A DNA stretch of 64,000 nt from UBA4742 sp963734965 (GTDB lineage Bacteria > Actinomycetota > Acidimicrobiia > Acidimicrobiales > Acidimicrobilacustridaceae): positions 496,001-560,000 of the forward strand of contig CAVTJK010000004.1 in NCBI GenBank assembly GCA_963734965.1. Direction: 5' to 3'. Numbering within the stretch: the stretch's first letter is position 1; the number at the start of each line of letters is the position of its first letter. Both the position numbers and the translations under genes were made by a program. Below the pieces are notes generated by a model. The model saw only the letters and a list, made by a program, of their open reading frames with translations, did no database searches and was not told the DNA's origin. Below, one piece after another: positions 16,403 to 25,433 of this stretch.

Positions 16403-17995
16403 TCACCGGCGATAGATCTCGATGAGCTCGTTGTTGCCGTGCCACGATCCCGGCACGTTCAGGATCGAGCCGAGGCCGAAACGAGCGAGCGGCGTCACGC
16501 CACCGGGCGGCACCCACGCCGGGGTGGCCTGGGAGAAGTAGGCCGTCGGTCGGAACGCGCTGGTCACCACGTAGTCGTAGTCGGCCGGTCTCACGGTCGA
16601 CGAACCGGTGGCGCGAGCCACGACGACGCGCCCGCGGATCCGACCGAGCTCGTCGGGCATCATGGCCAGTTCCTCGGCGACGAGCACACGCTGGCCCGGT
16701 TGCACGTGGTCGACCAGCCAGTCGAGGGCCTGGGTTCGCGTGTCGACCACCCCGGCGTGGTCATCGAGGTAGGGCCGGACGCCGGTCACGAGCAGGACCA
16801 TCGCGACGAGCGCGGTGATGGCGAAGCCCGCCACGGTCCGCGTCGACCGGGACAACGGATGGATGCGGTCGACCAGGCGCACGAGCTCGAGGATGCCTTC
16901 GCTGGCCGCGATGACCAGGAAGGGCACGGCCGGGAGCAGGTTGCGGACCGGCTGGTAGGGCTGGGCGGCGAGATAGCCCACGAAGGGCACGAGGAAGGCG
17001 ATCCAACCCACCGTGATGATGCGGGTCGACGGTCGGCGCAACAGGCTCACCAGCCCGACCACCGACAGGCCTATGACCAGCCAGCCGACCTCGAGATGAC
17101 CCGGCAACTGATCCCAGTAGTGACCGACGTCGTAGCGCGTGTAGGCGTTGGCCTCGTAGCGCACGTCGGCGACGACTTGGGAGAACCCGAACACGAGGTC
17201 GGGCATGGTGACCACCGCGGCCACGGCGGCGCCGACCAGAGCCCCGACGGCGGCGCGCCCCTTGGCCGGCCACGACCATCCGGCCTGCAGGGCGATCACG
17301 ACGGCTACGGCGACGATGCCGGCCGCCGAGGTGTACTTGGCGGTGAAGGCCAGACCGGCGGAGGCACCGGCCAGCGTGGCCACGAGCGTTCGTCGCCGGC
17401 TGGTCTCGAGCCGGCTGAGCAGGAGCAACGTCAGCACGACGAAGAACGCGGCGGGCGTGTCGACGATCACGATGGCCCCTCGGCTGACCATCGCCGGCAG
17501 CACGGCCACGAGCGCCCCGGCCATCAGCGCGCCCCGACGACCGATGAGTCGCTCGGCCAACAGGATCGTGACGAGCACGATCCCGAGGCTGAACATCAGC
17601 ACGACGAGTCGGCCGATGAGGATGAGCGAGCTGGGCTCGATGATGTCGTAGTAAGGGCTCTGATCGGTGACCTGCGCTCCGCTCTTGATCCCCGTCCCAC
17701 CGAGCAACCGGTAGACCTCGGCTCCGCCAGCGGTGACGTCATACAACAGCGACGGGTGCTCGTAGGGATGCTGGTAGCTCCCACCCTTGAACGTGTCCTT
17801 GGCGATCATGTGGGCGGTCGGATGCAGGAAGTGCCCCTCGTCGATGTAGCTCGAGTAGGGCAACCCCGAATCGAGGGCGATGGCCCGCACGACCAGGGCC
17901 AACACCAAGATGGCGAGGACGGCGACGACGAACCCCTTGGGGCGCCGAGCGGAAGGCGTGGCCGCCGGAGGCGAGTCGATCAAGAGGTCGAACAA
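16403..17995 (-). CDS. GT39/ArnT-like polytopic glycosyltransferase
   Basis: 530 residues with about ten hydrophobic segments. After TM1 (GFVVAVLAILVLALVVRAIAL) the first extracytoplasmic loop carries SSYIDEGHFLHPTAHMI, with acidic residues as in GT-C enzymes that use lipid-linked sugars. Long TMs (LIGRLVVLMFSLGIVLVTILL; AAFFVVLTLLLL) and FTAKYTSAAGIVAV follow. The C-terminal ~110 residues form a soluble domain (ALDWLVDHVQPGQRVLVAEE). It resembles ArnT/PMT-type transferases that glycosylate lipids or proteins on the outer face. The chosen TTG at 17995 has GGAGG at 18006-18010; a second in-frame TTG lies at 17983. It diverges from the next gene with only 48 bases between starts. Confidence 0.75.
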   Translation of the reverse strand: MFDLLIDSPPAATPSARRPKGFVVAVLAILVLALVVRAIALDSGLPYSSYIDEGHFLHPTAHMIAKDTFKGGSYQHPYEHPSLLYDVTAGGAEVYRLLGGTGIKSGAQVTDQSPYYDIIEPSSLILIGRLVVLMFSLGIVLVTILLAERLIGRRGALMAGALVAVLPAMVSRGAIVIVDTPAAFFVVLTLLLLSRLETSRRRTLVATLAGASAGLAFTAKYTSAAGIVAVAVVIALQAGWSWPAKGRAAVGALVGAAVAAVVTMPDLVFGFSQVVADVRYEANAYTRYDVGHYWDQLPGHLEVGWLVIGLSVVGLVSLLRRPSTRIITVGWIAFLVPFVGYLAAQPYQPVRNLLPAVPFLVIAASEGILELVRLVDRIHPLSRSTRTVAGFAITALVAMVLLVTGVRPYLDDHAGVVDTRTQALDWLVDHVQPGQRVLVAEELAMMPDELGRIRGRVVVARATGSSTVRPADYDYVVTSAFRPTAYFSQATPAWVPPGGVTPLARFGLGSILNVPGSWHGNNELIEIYRR

Positions 17996-18043
17996 TACTG
18001 CCCGTCCTCCGCAGCGGTCCTCGCCCTCTTCTATGGTGCGGCC

Positions 18044-19681
18044 ATGGACGTGGCCGAGGCGAGCGGGTCGGCAGCGGCCGCGACCACGTCCGATCGACCC
18101 GATGCATCGACGAGCGATCGAGCGGCCCTGGTCACCTTCGTCGTGCTCGTCGTCGGAGCCTTCCCGCTGATCCTGTTCAGGCTCGGTCGCCAGCGCTGGT
18201 TCTTCCAGGACGAATGGGACTTCCTGGTGGCTCGCGACGCATCGCGCTTCGACGACCTCATGCGACCCCACAACGAGCACTGGTCGACGCTGCCCGTGCT
18301 GGTCTACCGCGGGCTCTGGGCTGGCTTCGGTCTCCACTCCTACCGGCCCTATCAGGCGGTCGTGGTCGCCCTCCACCTGATCGCCGTCGTGCTCATCCGC
18401 GCCGTCATGCGCCGCAGCGGCGTCAACGCGTGGGTGGCAACGTTCACAGCCGCGGCGCTCATCCTGTTCGGCGCCGGCCAGGAGAACATCGTTTGGGCCT
18501 TCCAGATGGGCTTCGTCGGGGCGCTGGTGTTCGGGCTGACGCAGCTGCTGCTCACCGACCACGACGGCCGTTGGGATCGCCGGGATTGGCTGGGTCTGCT
18601 GGCCGGTGCTGCCGCCCTCATGTGCTCGGGGATCGGTGTCACCATGGTCGTGGTGGTCGGCGTGGCCCTGCTGGTGCGGCGTGGGTGGCGCATCGCCGCC
18701 GCCCAGACGGCGCCGCTGGCCGGGATGTACCTGGTCTGGTTCGTGGCCGAGAAACCGGGGGTGGGGACGAACCCGACCCATCGCAGCGGACCCTACATCG
18801 CCGGCCAGATCGCCCACTTCGACCTCGACGGCGTGGCCGCGACGTTCCGCAGCATCGGCTACTTCGCCATCGTCGGCGTCGCCCTGGCCATCGTGCTCGT
18901 CGTCGGCCTGGTCGTCGCCGCTCGCCAGGAAGGTACGCGGACGCTGCTGCGCCGCGCTTGCGGACCAGCCGCGTTGCTGGTCGGCATGGTCGTGCTCCTG
19001 ACGATCAGCGGGTGGGGGCGTTGGCAGTTCGGCCCGAGCTACGCCGGCTCCAGCCGGTACCTGTACCTGACCGCAGCGATGGTCCTGCCGGCGCTGGCCG
19101 TCGCCATCGACGCACTCGGCCGCCGCTGGCTCGTCGCCATTCCCTTGACGCTGGCCCTGGTGGCCATCGGCGTGCCCGGCAACATCGCGCTGTTCGGCAA
19201 CGGCAAGTTCGTGGGACCCTTCTTCGATGCGCAGCGCCAGCTCATGCTCTCGTTGCCGAGGTCGCCGCTGGCGACCCAGGTGCGGCCGGGCGTGAGACCC
19301 GAGCCGCTGACCGCCTCGGACGTCACCATCGGCTGGCTGCGCGATGCCCTGCGGGACGGCAAGCTCGGCGACCCGGGCCCAGTGCCGTTCGCCGTCTCGA
19401 GCCAGATCCCGGTGCGCCTCGGCCTGCAGGTGGTGCTGTTCCCCTACAAGCCCAAGGCCTGCCAGGCGACGAACACGCCCGTGGAGATGTCCCCACCCAA
19501 GGGCAAGGTTCTTGTGCTGAGCGGTGATCGGGCCAAGATCTCGGCGCTCGTCGACGGAGCATGGTCGCCGCCGGTCTCCTACAACGTTGCCGCCGCCCAC
19601 CTCTACGTCGTCGAGCTCGCCGGCCTGCGGCTGCGCCTCGCTCCCGGTCGGCGGGGCCATCCGTTGCTGGTCTGTCGCTGA
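18044..19681 (+). CDS. Polytopic membrane protein, GT-C glycosyltransferase-like
   Basis: 545 residues with about nine to ten hydrophobic segments, from ALVTFVVLVVGAFPLILF to AMVLPALAVAIDALG and AIPLTLALVAIGV. The first external loop contains FFQDEWDFLVARDASRF, with acidic residues placed as in GT-C transferases, and HNEHWSTLPVLVYRGLW. The last ~130 residues are soluble. No specific family is recognised; a membrane glycosyltransferase is a structural inference. It is divergent from the GT39-like gene and its stop shares one base with the following DUF6629 gene, so those two are one unit. Confidence 0.6.
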   Translation: MDVAEASGSAAAATTSDRPDASTSDRAALVTFVVLVVGAFPLILFRLGRQRWFFQDEWDFLVARDASRFDDLMRPHNEHWSTLPVLVYRGLWAGFGLHSYRPYQAVVVALHLIAVVLIRAVMRRSGVNAWVATFTAAALILFGAGQENIVWAFQMGFVGALVFGLTQLLLTDHDGRWDRRDWLGLLAGAAALMCSGIGVTMVVVVGVALLVRRGWRIAAAQTAPLAGMYLVWFVAEKPGVGTNPTHRSGPYIAGQIAHFDLDGVAATFRSIGYFAIVGVALAIVLVVGLVVAARQEGTRTLLRRACGPAALLVGMVVLLTISGWGRWQFGPSYAGSSRYLYLTAAMVLPALAVAIDALGRRWLVAIPLTLALVAIGVPGNIALFGNGKFVGPFFDAQRQLMLSLPRSPLATQVRPGVRPEPLTASDVTIGWLRDALRDGKLGDPGPVPFAVSSQIPVRLGLQVVLFPYKPKACQATNTPVEMSPPKGKVLVLSGDRAKISALVDGAWSPPVSYNVAAAHLYVVELAGLRLRLAPGRRGHPLLVCR

Positions 19682-20349
19682 TGTGCTTCAGCGCCAACGC
19701 CAGCTTCACGGCTGGGGTCGTCGTCGGCGGGATCGGTCTGGCCACGCTCCCGATGGTGCGCCAGCGACGCGAGCTGGCCTTCGCCGCCCTGCCGGTCGTG
19801 TTCGGCGTCCATCAGATCCTCGAGGGCGTGATCTGGAGCCAACTGGACCACGAACCGACCGGGACGGCCATCCGCTCGCCCGCGGTCATCGCCTGGCTGC
19901 TCATCGCGTGGACGCTCTTCCCCATCCTCGTGCCCGTCGCGGTCTCGCTGTTCGAACCTGATCCCCGGCGGCGCCGGATGATGTATTCCCTGGCCGCCCT
20001 CGGCGCCGCCATCGGCGTCGTGCTGCTCGTGACCTCGATCGTCAAGGGCGCAACGGTCCAGGTCGACCAGCACCACCTGCGGTACAACCTCTCGCTCGAT
20101 CCGACATGGGTGTTCGCCCTCCCCTATGTCGCCGCCACCTGCCTGCCCATGCTGCTGTCCAGCCACCGGTTCGTCGTCGTGTTCGGGATCGTGCTCACGG
20201 CGTCGATGGCGCTGACCGTCGCGCTCAGCGCGTGGGCGTTCACCTCGGTCTGGTGCTTCTTCGCCGCCATCCTCAGCACCGGTCTGTTCCTCCACTACTT
20301 CGCGGCGCGGGGTCGCCACCAGCGCTCGGTCGATCTCACGCCGGCCTGA
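19681..20349 (+). CDS. DUF6629 family seven-TM membrane protein
   Basis: 222 residues beginning MCFSANASFTAGVVVGGIG, the hallmark start of the DUF6629 family. About seven hydrophobic segments follow (LAFAALPVVFGVHQILEGVIW; VIAWLLIAWTLFPILVPVAV; LAALGAAIGVVLLVTSIV and others), with the family's HQ-EG-W motif in TM2. Function unknown. The ATG overlaps the upstream stop by one base (TGATG), indicating coupling to the GT-C-like gene. A palindromic hairpin follows the stop. Confidence 0.75.
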   Translation: MCFSANASFTAGVVVGGIGLATLPMVRQRRELAFAALPVVFGVHQILEGVIWSQLDHEPTGTAIRSPAVIAWLLIAWTLFPILVPVAVSLFEPDPRRRRMMYSLAALGAAIGVVLLVTSIVKGATVQVDQHHLRYNLSLDPTWVFALPYVAATCLPMLLSSHRFVVVFGIVLTASMALTVALSAWAFTSVWCFFAAILSTGLFLHYFAARGRHQRSVDLTPA

Positions 20350-20361
20350 GGACGCGTTCGT

Positions 20362-20377
20362 GTCAGGCGCGCCTGAC
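20362..20377. terminator. 16-bp perfect palindrome between convergent genes
   Basis: GTCAGGCGCGCCTGAC lies between the converging stops of the DUF6629 and zinc-ribbon genes. As RNA it forms a six-pair stem with a CGCG loop. No T run. Confidence 0.4.
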
Positions 20378-20382
20378 CTCGG

Positions 20383-20772
20383 TCAGCGGAAGAGGTCCTC
20401 GGGATCGAAGGGCTCCGCCTCGTACTCGAGCGGCGGCGCCGTCGATGCGGTCGGCGGGGCGATCAGGTCCGAGGCCTCCTGAGGGACCGGTGGCGCGGGC
20501 TCGCCTTTGGCGGCGGCGATGCGGGCGCTCAAGCCACTGGATCCGGCACCGAAGCGAGATCGGGCCGGCTGGACCTGTCGGTTGATCTGGTCGGCGTCGA
20601 AGTTACCGATCGGCCCGGGACCCGACGCCGTCTCATCGAGTGACCCGTCGGCGTCAGCTTCAGGGGCGTCGGGGTTGATCAGGGCCGTGCACAGCCGGCA
20701 CCGGCGCACCGACAGCTCGTTCTTGGCCCCGCAGTCAGGGCACCTTCGCTTCGCGGCCACCCTCTCCTCCAT
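20383..20772 (-). CDS. Small zinc-ribbon protein
   Basis: 129 residues. The N-terminus RRCPDCGAKNELSVRRCRLC has two CxxC knuckles for one zinc ion, as in the zinc-ribbon domains of many actinobacterial regulatory and membrane-associated proteins. The remainder is acidic, Pro/Ala-rich and probably disordered, with a short SRFGAGSSGLSARIAAA segment. No membrane segment. Function unknown. It lies 90 bases downstream of aspS on the same strand. Confidence 0.65.
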   Translation of the reverse strand: MEERVAAKRRCPDCGAKNELSVRRCRLCTALINPDAPEADADGSLDETASGPGPIGNFDADQINRQVQPARSRFGAGSSGLSARIAAAKGEPAPPVPQEASDLIAPPTASTAPPLEYEAEPFDPEDLFR

Positions 20773-20862
20773 GGTCTACGGGGGCGTGCTCAACCTTCGC
20801 GTCGGCCGATCCGATGCCGGTCTTGAGCCTGTGACGTCGACTTGCGGTGCGCCGGCCTCCGA

Positions 20863-22173
20863 TCAGGGACGGAGTCGATTGGGGCTCCGGAAGAGGAAGG
20901 TCGCGTCGCGGATGCTCGACAGGCCGAGCAGGATCATCACCGAACGGCTGAGCCCGAGGCCGAATCCGCCGTGCGGCGGGCAGCCGAAGCGGAAGCAGTC
21001 GAGGTAGTAGTCCATGCCCTCGGTGTTCAGGCCGAGCTCGGCGGCCTGAACCATCAGGACGTCGTAGCGATGCTCGCGCTGGGCACCGGTCGTGATCTCG
21101 ACCCCGTTCCACAAAAGGTCGTAGCTGCGGGTGAGGGTCGGATCGTCCTCATCGCGCATGTGGTAGAAGGGCCGCAGCCCTGCCGGGTAGTGGGTGACGA
21201 AGGTGAACTCGTGTCCTTCCTCCGCCGCGGTGCGCGCTGACACGCGCCGCTCGCCGTCAGGATCCAGGTCGACCTTGCCCGGCACCGACGGCGTCCAGCC
21301 CTCGGCCTCGAGCACAGCTATCTCGTCGAGCAGGCGGTGACGAGGGAACGGCCGGGTCGGGACGGTGACCGTCACGCCGAACTGCTCCTCGATCATCGGA
21401 CCGTGGCGCTCGGCCACCCGCTCGAGCGCCGCCACGAGCAGGGCCTCCTCGAGGTCCATGACGTCGTCGAGTCCGTCGATCCATGCCATCTCGGCGTCGA
21501 CACCGGTGAACTCGGTGGCGTGACGGCTGGTGAAGGACGGCTCGGCGCGGAACACCGGCCCGATCTCGAAGACCCGATCGAAGCCCGAGGCGATGGCCAT
21601 CTGCTTGTAGAACTGCGGCGACTGGGCCAGGTAGGCGGTGTCGTCGAAGTACTCGACGGCGAACACCTCGCTGCCCGACTCGGACGCGCTACCCATGAGC
21701 TTGGGGCTGTGCAGCTCGAGGAAGCCCAGCTCGTGGGCTTTGTCCCGCATGCCGTCCTCGAAGGTCGTCTGCACCTCGAAGATCTCTCGCTGACCAGGGT
21801 GACGCAGGTCGAGGAACCGCCAGTCGGTCCGCAGGTCGATCGAAGACGACGCCTCGATCGGGATGGGCTGCTCGGACAGGTTCTCGAGGTGCACCGAGTC
21901 GACCACGATCTCGACGCCACCCAGCTTGACGTTGGGAGCAGCCACCACCTCGCCGGTCATCGTCACCGACGACTCGGGCCGCAACTGCTCGATCTCGGCT
22001 TCGAGCTCGTCGCCGTCGCCGCCGCGCTCGTGGACGAGCTGCACCATGCCGGTGTGATCTCGCAGGATGACGAACTGCATCCGTCGCTGCAGGCGCAGAG
22101 CGTTGACGAACCCTTGCACCTTGACGCGCTCGCCCACTCGCTCGGGCACGTTCGACACCAGGGTTCGCTCCAT
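20863..22173 (-). CDS. aspS: Aspartyl-tRNA synthetase, archaeal/non-discriminating type
   Basis: 436 residues, the length of the archaeal-type enzyme rather than the ~590 of the usual bacterial AspRS; the GAD insertion domain is absent. An N-terminal OB-fold (VKVQGFVNALRLQRRMQFVILRD) binds the anticodon. The class II catalytic core follows, with motif 1 around FLELHSPKLMGSASESG, motif 2 FEIGPVFRAEPSFTSRHATEFTGVDAEM and motif 3 GFGLGLSRSVMILLGL. SPQFYKQM and the final FLFRSPNRLRP are typical. It charges tRNA-Asp, and in many bacteria also tRNA-Asn for later amidation. A GATAAG box lies ~13 bases before the ATG on the coding strand, suggesting a leaderless transcript. Asparaginyl-tRNA synthetase is the alternative but fits less well. 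Confidence 0.8.
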   Translation of the reverse strand: MERTLVSNVPERVGERVKVQGFVNALRLQRRMQFVILRDHTGMVQLVHERGGDGDELEAEIEQLRPESSVTMTGEVVAAPNVKLGGVEIVVDSVHLENLSEQPIPIEASSSIDLRTDWRFLDLRHPGQREIFEVQTTFEDGMRDKAHELGFLELHSPKLMGSASESGSEVFAVEYFDDTAYLAQSPQFYKQMAIASGFDRVFEIGPVFRAEPSFTSRHATEFTGVDAEMAWIDGLDDVMDLEEALLVAALERVAERHGPMIEEQFGVTVTVPTRPFPRHRLLDEIAVLEAEGWTPSVPGKVDLDPDGERRVSARTAAEEGHEFTFVTHYPAGLRPFYHMRDEDDPTLTRSYDLLWNGVEITTGAQREHRYDVLMVQAAELGLNTEGMDYYLDCFRFGCPPHGGFGLGLSRSVMILLGLSSIRDATFLFRSPNRLRP

Positions 22174-22356
22174 CGCCGCACCTTATCCTGCCCCTCGGGA
22201 CCCGCTTTCGGCCCGGCCAGCCCCTGTTGTCGGGCGGTCCGCACCGGCGTTGCCTTAGGGGACTGCCGCCGTCACGATGCAGATCCAGATCCGATGGGAT
22301 CTCCACGAACCGGGGGGTTCCCTGCCGCCACGGTGACCCGACAGTGGAAGGATCGG

Positions 22357-23259
22357 ATGGTGACCTACGACGAGATCGTGTCCATCTTCATGGCGACGCC
22401 CGAAACGCCCTTCCCCGTACCGCAGCTGCCGACCACACCGGCCCGTCGGCTGCGAGACGCTCTCGAACCAATCGCGACCCAGGGGTGGTGGTCGCGGCCG
22501 GCCGGCGAGCGCATGGACGCGCTCGGCCTGGACTTCTTCGACGGCTATGTCTGGGGCCGCGCCGCCGCCCTCGGCGTCCCGAGTCCGGCCCTCGTCGTTG
22601 CGACCTTCGGGGTCTTCGAACCGGGGATGCTCACGACGGTCTACGAACGGGCCCGCGCCGCGGCGTCGCGCGACGACGTGCTCGCCGCCAGGGCCGACGG
22701 CGCCACCGAGAGCCTGGCCTCGCTGGTCTCGGCGGACGACGCCGCCGCTGTGGCCGATCCCTTGCTGGCGGCTTTGGCCGAGCTCGACGGCATGGGCCGA
22801 CCGTTGTTCAGCGCGCTCCGCGGCCTGCCCGCACCGGCATCCCCGCACGGACGGCTCTGGCGAGCCGCCGAGCTCGTCCGCGAACACCGTGGCGACGGTC
22901 ATCTGGCCGGCGTGGTCGCCGCTGGCACCGACATGGCCGCCATCAACGTGGTCACCGAGCTGTGGCTCGGCTTCGGAGTCGGCGAGTACAGCTTCACGCG
23001 CGGGCTGAGCGGAGAGCAGCTGGCCGACGCGACGGCGTCGCTCGAGGAGCAGGGACTGGTCGGCGACGGGGCGCTCACACCTGACGGTCGTTCGTTCCGC
23101 GACGCGCTCGAGGACGCCACCGACTGCTCGCAGCAGCAATTGATGGCGGCGCTGGGGAGTGGTGTCGACCAGATCATCGCCGCCGCCGACGCCATTTCAG
23201 CCGCGATCCTCGCCGCTCCGGCCTTCCCCAGCGACCCGCGCAAGCGCGCCGCCGGCTGA
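22357..23259 (+). CDS. SCO6745-family protein
   Basis: 300 residues, all-alpha in appearance. ARRLRDALEPIATQGWWSRPAGERMDALGLDFFDGYVWGRAAALG matches the start of the actinobacterial SCO6745 family, and the C-terminus (LSGEQLADATASLEEQGLVGDGALTPDGRSFRDALEDATD) resembles a winged-helix module with the family's L-x-x-GL and LT-x-GR signature. The function is not established. ATG 22357 is preceded by GGAAGG at 22345-22351. A GTG directly after it is also possible. It is divergent from aspS. Confidence 0.75.
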   Translation: MVTYDEIVSIFMATPETPFPVPQLPTTPARRLRDALEPIATQGWWSRPAGERMDALGLDFFDGYVWGRAAALGVPSPALVVATFGVFEPGMLTTVYERARAAASRDDVLAARADGATESLASLVSADDAAAVADPLLAALAELDGMGRPLFSALRGLPAPASPHGRLWRAAELVREHRGDGHLAGVVAAGTDMAAINVVTELWLGFGVGEYSFTRGLSGEQLADATASLEEQGLVGDGALTPDGRSFRDALEDATDCSQQQLMAALGSGVDQIIAAADAISAAILAAPAFPSDPRKRAAG

Positions 23260-23300
23260 GCGGTGGTTTCGGATCGCTCAGGGGCCGTGAGCCCAGACGT

Positions 23301-24257
23301 TCAGCCCGAGCCGTCCCGGTCGGCCTCGGCATGGGCATCCGCATCCGCCTCTGCATGGGCATCGGCATCGGCATCGGCGGACAGGGCGCCGGCCTGCCAC
23401 GGCCGCACATAGGCGAGCCACACCACGAAGACGGCGAGCAGCACCGAGCAGAGGATCCATCCCAGTGCGGTGGTGCTCACGCCGACGTACTTGAGACCCG
23501 AGGCGAAGATCACGAAGGTGATCGCCGGTCGGATGTAGCGATCGGGGGCCCTGGACGAGAGGAACGATCCGACGAGCACCGCCGGCACGCTCCCGATGAT
23601 CAGCGAGGTCGTGACCGAGAACTCGATGTGGCCGAACGCCAGAGCCCCGAGGGCGGCGGCCATCGTCAACGGCACGGCCTGGGTCAGATCGGTGCCCACG
23701 AGTTGGTTGGCGCCGAGCATCGGATAGACGAACAGCAACAGCACGATCATCAGCGAACCGGAACCGACCGAGGTCATGCCGACGATGAGCCCGCCGACCA
23801 CACCTATGGCCACCGTCGGCACGGGTCTGACGGTGAGGTCGTGCACGACGCCCTGCCGGTCTCGTCCATGGCGTCGATCGAGCCCGTAGCGCAACACCAT
23901 GGCGGCCGCACCGACGAGCAGCGCGGCGCCCAGGAGCGTCTCGACCCGGCTGTTGGCCTCGCTCGTGTCGCCCACGACGTGCAGGAGGTACGAACCGAGG
24001 AAGGCGGCCGGCACCGACCCGAGCACCATCCAGCCCACGAGCCTGAGGTTGACGGTTCCCTGCCGGAGATGCACCAGCGCGCCGATCGGGCGCATGACGA
24101 CCGCAGCGACGAGGTCGCTCGAGATCGCCGTGGACGGCTTCACACCGAAGATGAGGATGAGCATCGGGGTCATGAGGGCGCCGCCCCCGGCGCCGGTCAA
24201 CCCGACCAGGAAGCCGACGAGGGCGCTCCCGAGGACGATGTAGGGATCGATGTGCAC
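23301..24257 (-). CDS. TauE/SafE-family anion exporter with acidic repeat tail
   Basis: 318 residues with about eight TMs arranged as two repeats. The first half has GSALVGFLVGLTGAGGGALMTPMLILIFGVKPSTAISSDLVAA, the second GVVGGLIVGMTSVGSGSLMIVLLLF and GTDLTQAVPLT; these G-x-G-GG and T-D-L motifs define TauE/SafE permeases, which export sulfite, sulfoacetate or related anions. After the last TM the C-terminus is a DADADAHAEAD repeat. GTG 24257 has GGAG seven bases upstream; an ATG at 24311 lies beyond a TAGTGT -10-like box and is less likely. Confidence 0.8.
   Translation of the reverse strand: MHIDPYIVLGSALVGFLVGLTGAGGGALMTPMLILIFGVKPSTAISSDLVAAVVMRPIGALVHLRQGTVNLRLVGWMVLGSVPAAFLGSYLLHVVGDTSEANSRVETLLGAALLVGAAAMVLRYGLDRRHGRDRQGVVHDLTVRPVPTVAIGVVGGLIVGMTSVGSGSLMIVLLLFVYPMLGANQLVGTDLTQAVPLTMAAALGALAFGHIEFSVTTSLIIGSVPAVLVGSFLSSRAPDRYIRPAITFVIFASGLKYVGVSTTALGWILCSVLLAVFVVWLAYVRPWQAGALSADADADAHAEADADAHAEADRDGSG
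23326..23380 (-). repeat. Hexanucleotide tandem repeat encoding DADAHAEA
   Basis: On the + strand the array reads as GCATCG/GCATCC/GCATGG hexamers, including three consecutive GGCATC units. It encodes the C-terminal Asp-Ala/His-Ala/Glu-Ala tail of the TauE/SafE protein. It is in frame and near the stop, so slippage would change only tail length. Confidence 0.7.
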
Positions 24258-24373
24258 CAGTGCGCTCCGGCTCGAGCCGACACCGCACACTAGGCCAGCC
24301 TTCGTCGGCACAGGATGGCCCGGGCCGGACCGGAACCGCCCCGCCCCGCCCTTCTGGCGCTAGAACCGAGCCC

Positions 24374-25387
24374 ATGTCGTCGTCTCAAAGTCCTCTTGGT
24401 TCCGGCTTCGGGGTCACCTCGACCGCCCTCGATGTGGTCTCGGACATCGATCTCTCGGGCCAGGTTGCCGTCGTCACCGGCGGTGCATCGGGGATCGGTG
24501 TCGAGACGGTCCGCGCCCTGCGAGCCGTCGGAGCCTCGGTGGTCGTGCCCGCCCGAGATGTCGAGCGAGCCCGCGCCACCCTCGCCGGCATCGACGGCGT
24601 CGAGATCGAACCGATGGATCTGATGGATCCGGCGTCGATCGATGCCTTCGCGGCGCGCCTCGACCGTTCGGGTCGTCCGCTTCACCTGTTGGTCGCCAGC
24701 GCCGGCATCGGCACCGCTCCCCTCGAGCGCGACGGGCGGGGCTACGAATCGCACTTCGCCACGAACCACCTCGGGCACTTCCAGCTGGTCGCTCGCCTCT
24801 GGCCCGCGCTGCGTCGCGCCGATGGCGCCCGGGTGGTGCTGGTGTCCTCATGGGCCCACCGCGCCTCTGATGTCATGCTCGACGATCCGAACTATGAGCG
24901 ACGGCCCTACGACCCGATCACCGCCTATGGCCAATCGAAGACGGCGAACATCCTGTGCGCCCTGACCCTCGACCAGCGGGGCCAGGCCCACGGGGTGCGC
25001 GCCTTCTCGTTGCACCCGGGCACGATCGTCGACACCAACTTCAGTCGCAACATGCCCGCCGGGGTGCTCGAAGCCGTCGGCATGGTCGACGAGCACGGGA
25101 ACGCCGTGCTCGACCCGACCAAGGGGTGGAAGTCGGTCGAGCAGGGCGCGGCGACCAGCGTGTGGTGCGCGACGAGTCCTCGCCTCGATGGTCTCGGCGG
25201 GCTGTACGCCCAGGATTGCGACATCGCTCGGGTGCTCGACCACACCGACCCCGACGTCATCGCCGTCGCCAGCGCCTTCGGCCCAGCCGCGCTCGGCGTC
25301 ATGGACTACGCCCTCGACCCCGAGACCGCTGAGCACCTGTGGACGCTGAGCGAGCGGCTCACCGGCCTCGACGCAGGGAGCGTCTGA
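24374..25387 (+). CDS. Short-chain dehydrogenase/reductase (retinol/WWOX-type)
   Basis: 337 residues. The Rossmann motif is VAVVTGGASGIGVETVRAL, the NNAG position reads LVASAGIG, the catalytic Ser is in VLVSSWAHR and the catalytic Tyr/Lys in YGQSK (YxxxK). A long C-terminal extension with SLHPGTIVDTNFSRNMP is typical of the extended SDRs related to retinol dehydrogenases. The cofactor is likely NADP(H), given a basic PARDVERA after strand 2. Substrate unknown. ATG 24374 is chosen because TAGAAC (24361-24366) just upstream looks like a -10 box. The N-terminal 25 residues precede the fold. Confidence 0.8.
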   Translation: MSSSQSPLGSGFGVTSTALDVVSDIDLSGQVAVVTGGASGIGVETVRALRAVGASVVVPARDVERARATLAGIDGVEIEPMDLMDPASIDAFAARLDRSGRPLHLLVASAGIGTAPLERDGRGYESHFATNHLGHFQLVARLWPALRRADGARVVLVSSWAHRASDVMLDDPNYERRPYDPITAYGQSKTANILCALTLDQRGQAHGVRAFSLHPGTIVDTNFSRNMPAGVLEAVGMVDEHGNAVLDPTKGWKSVEQGAATSVWCATSPRLDGLGGLYAQDCDIARVLDHTDPDVIAVASAFGPAALGVMDYALDPETAEHLWTLSERLTGLDAGSV

Positions 25388-25433
25388 GGCCGACGATCCC
25401 TGCTCGCCTGCCGTCGTGGCCACGCCGGTCTCC

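Noticed and set aside
16247..18043. + strand frame preceding the 18044 start
   Set aside because: Antisense to the GT39-like gene; only the part from ATG 18044 has membrane-protein character.
17996..19660. Minus-strand frame upstream of the GT39-like gene's TTG start
   Set aside because: His/Asp/Gly/Arg-rich shadow of the 18044-19681 gene; coherent sequence begins only at 17995.
23326..23380. Possible CRISPR-like short repeats
   Set aside because: The hexamers are contiguous without spacers and lie inside a coding tail.
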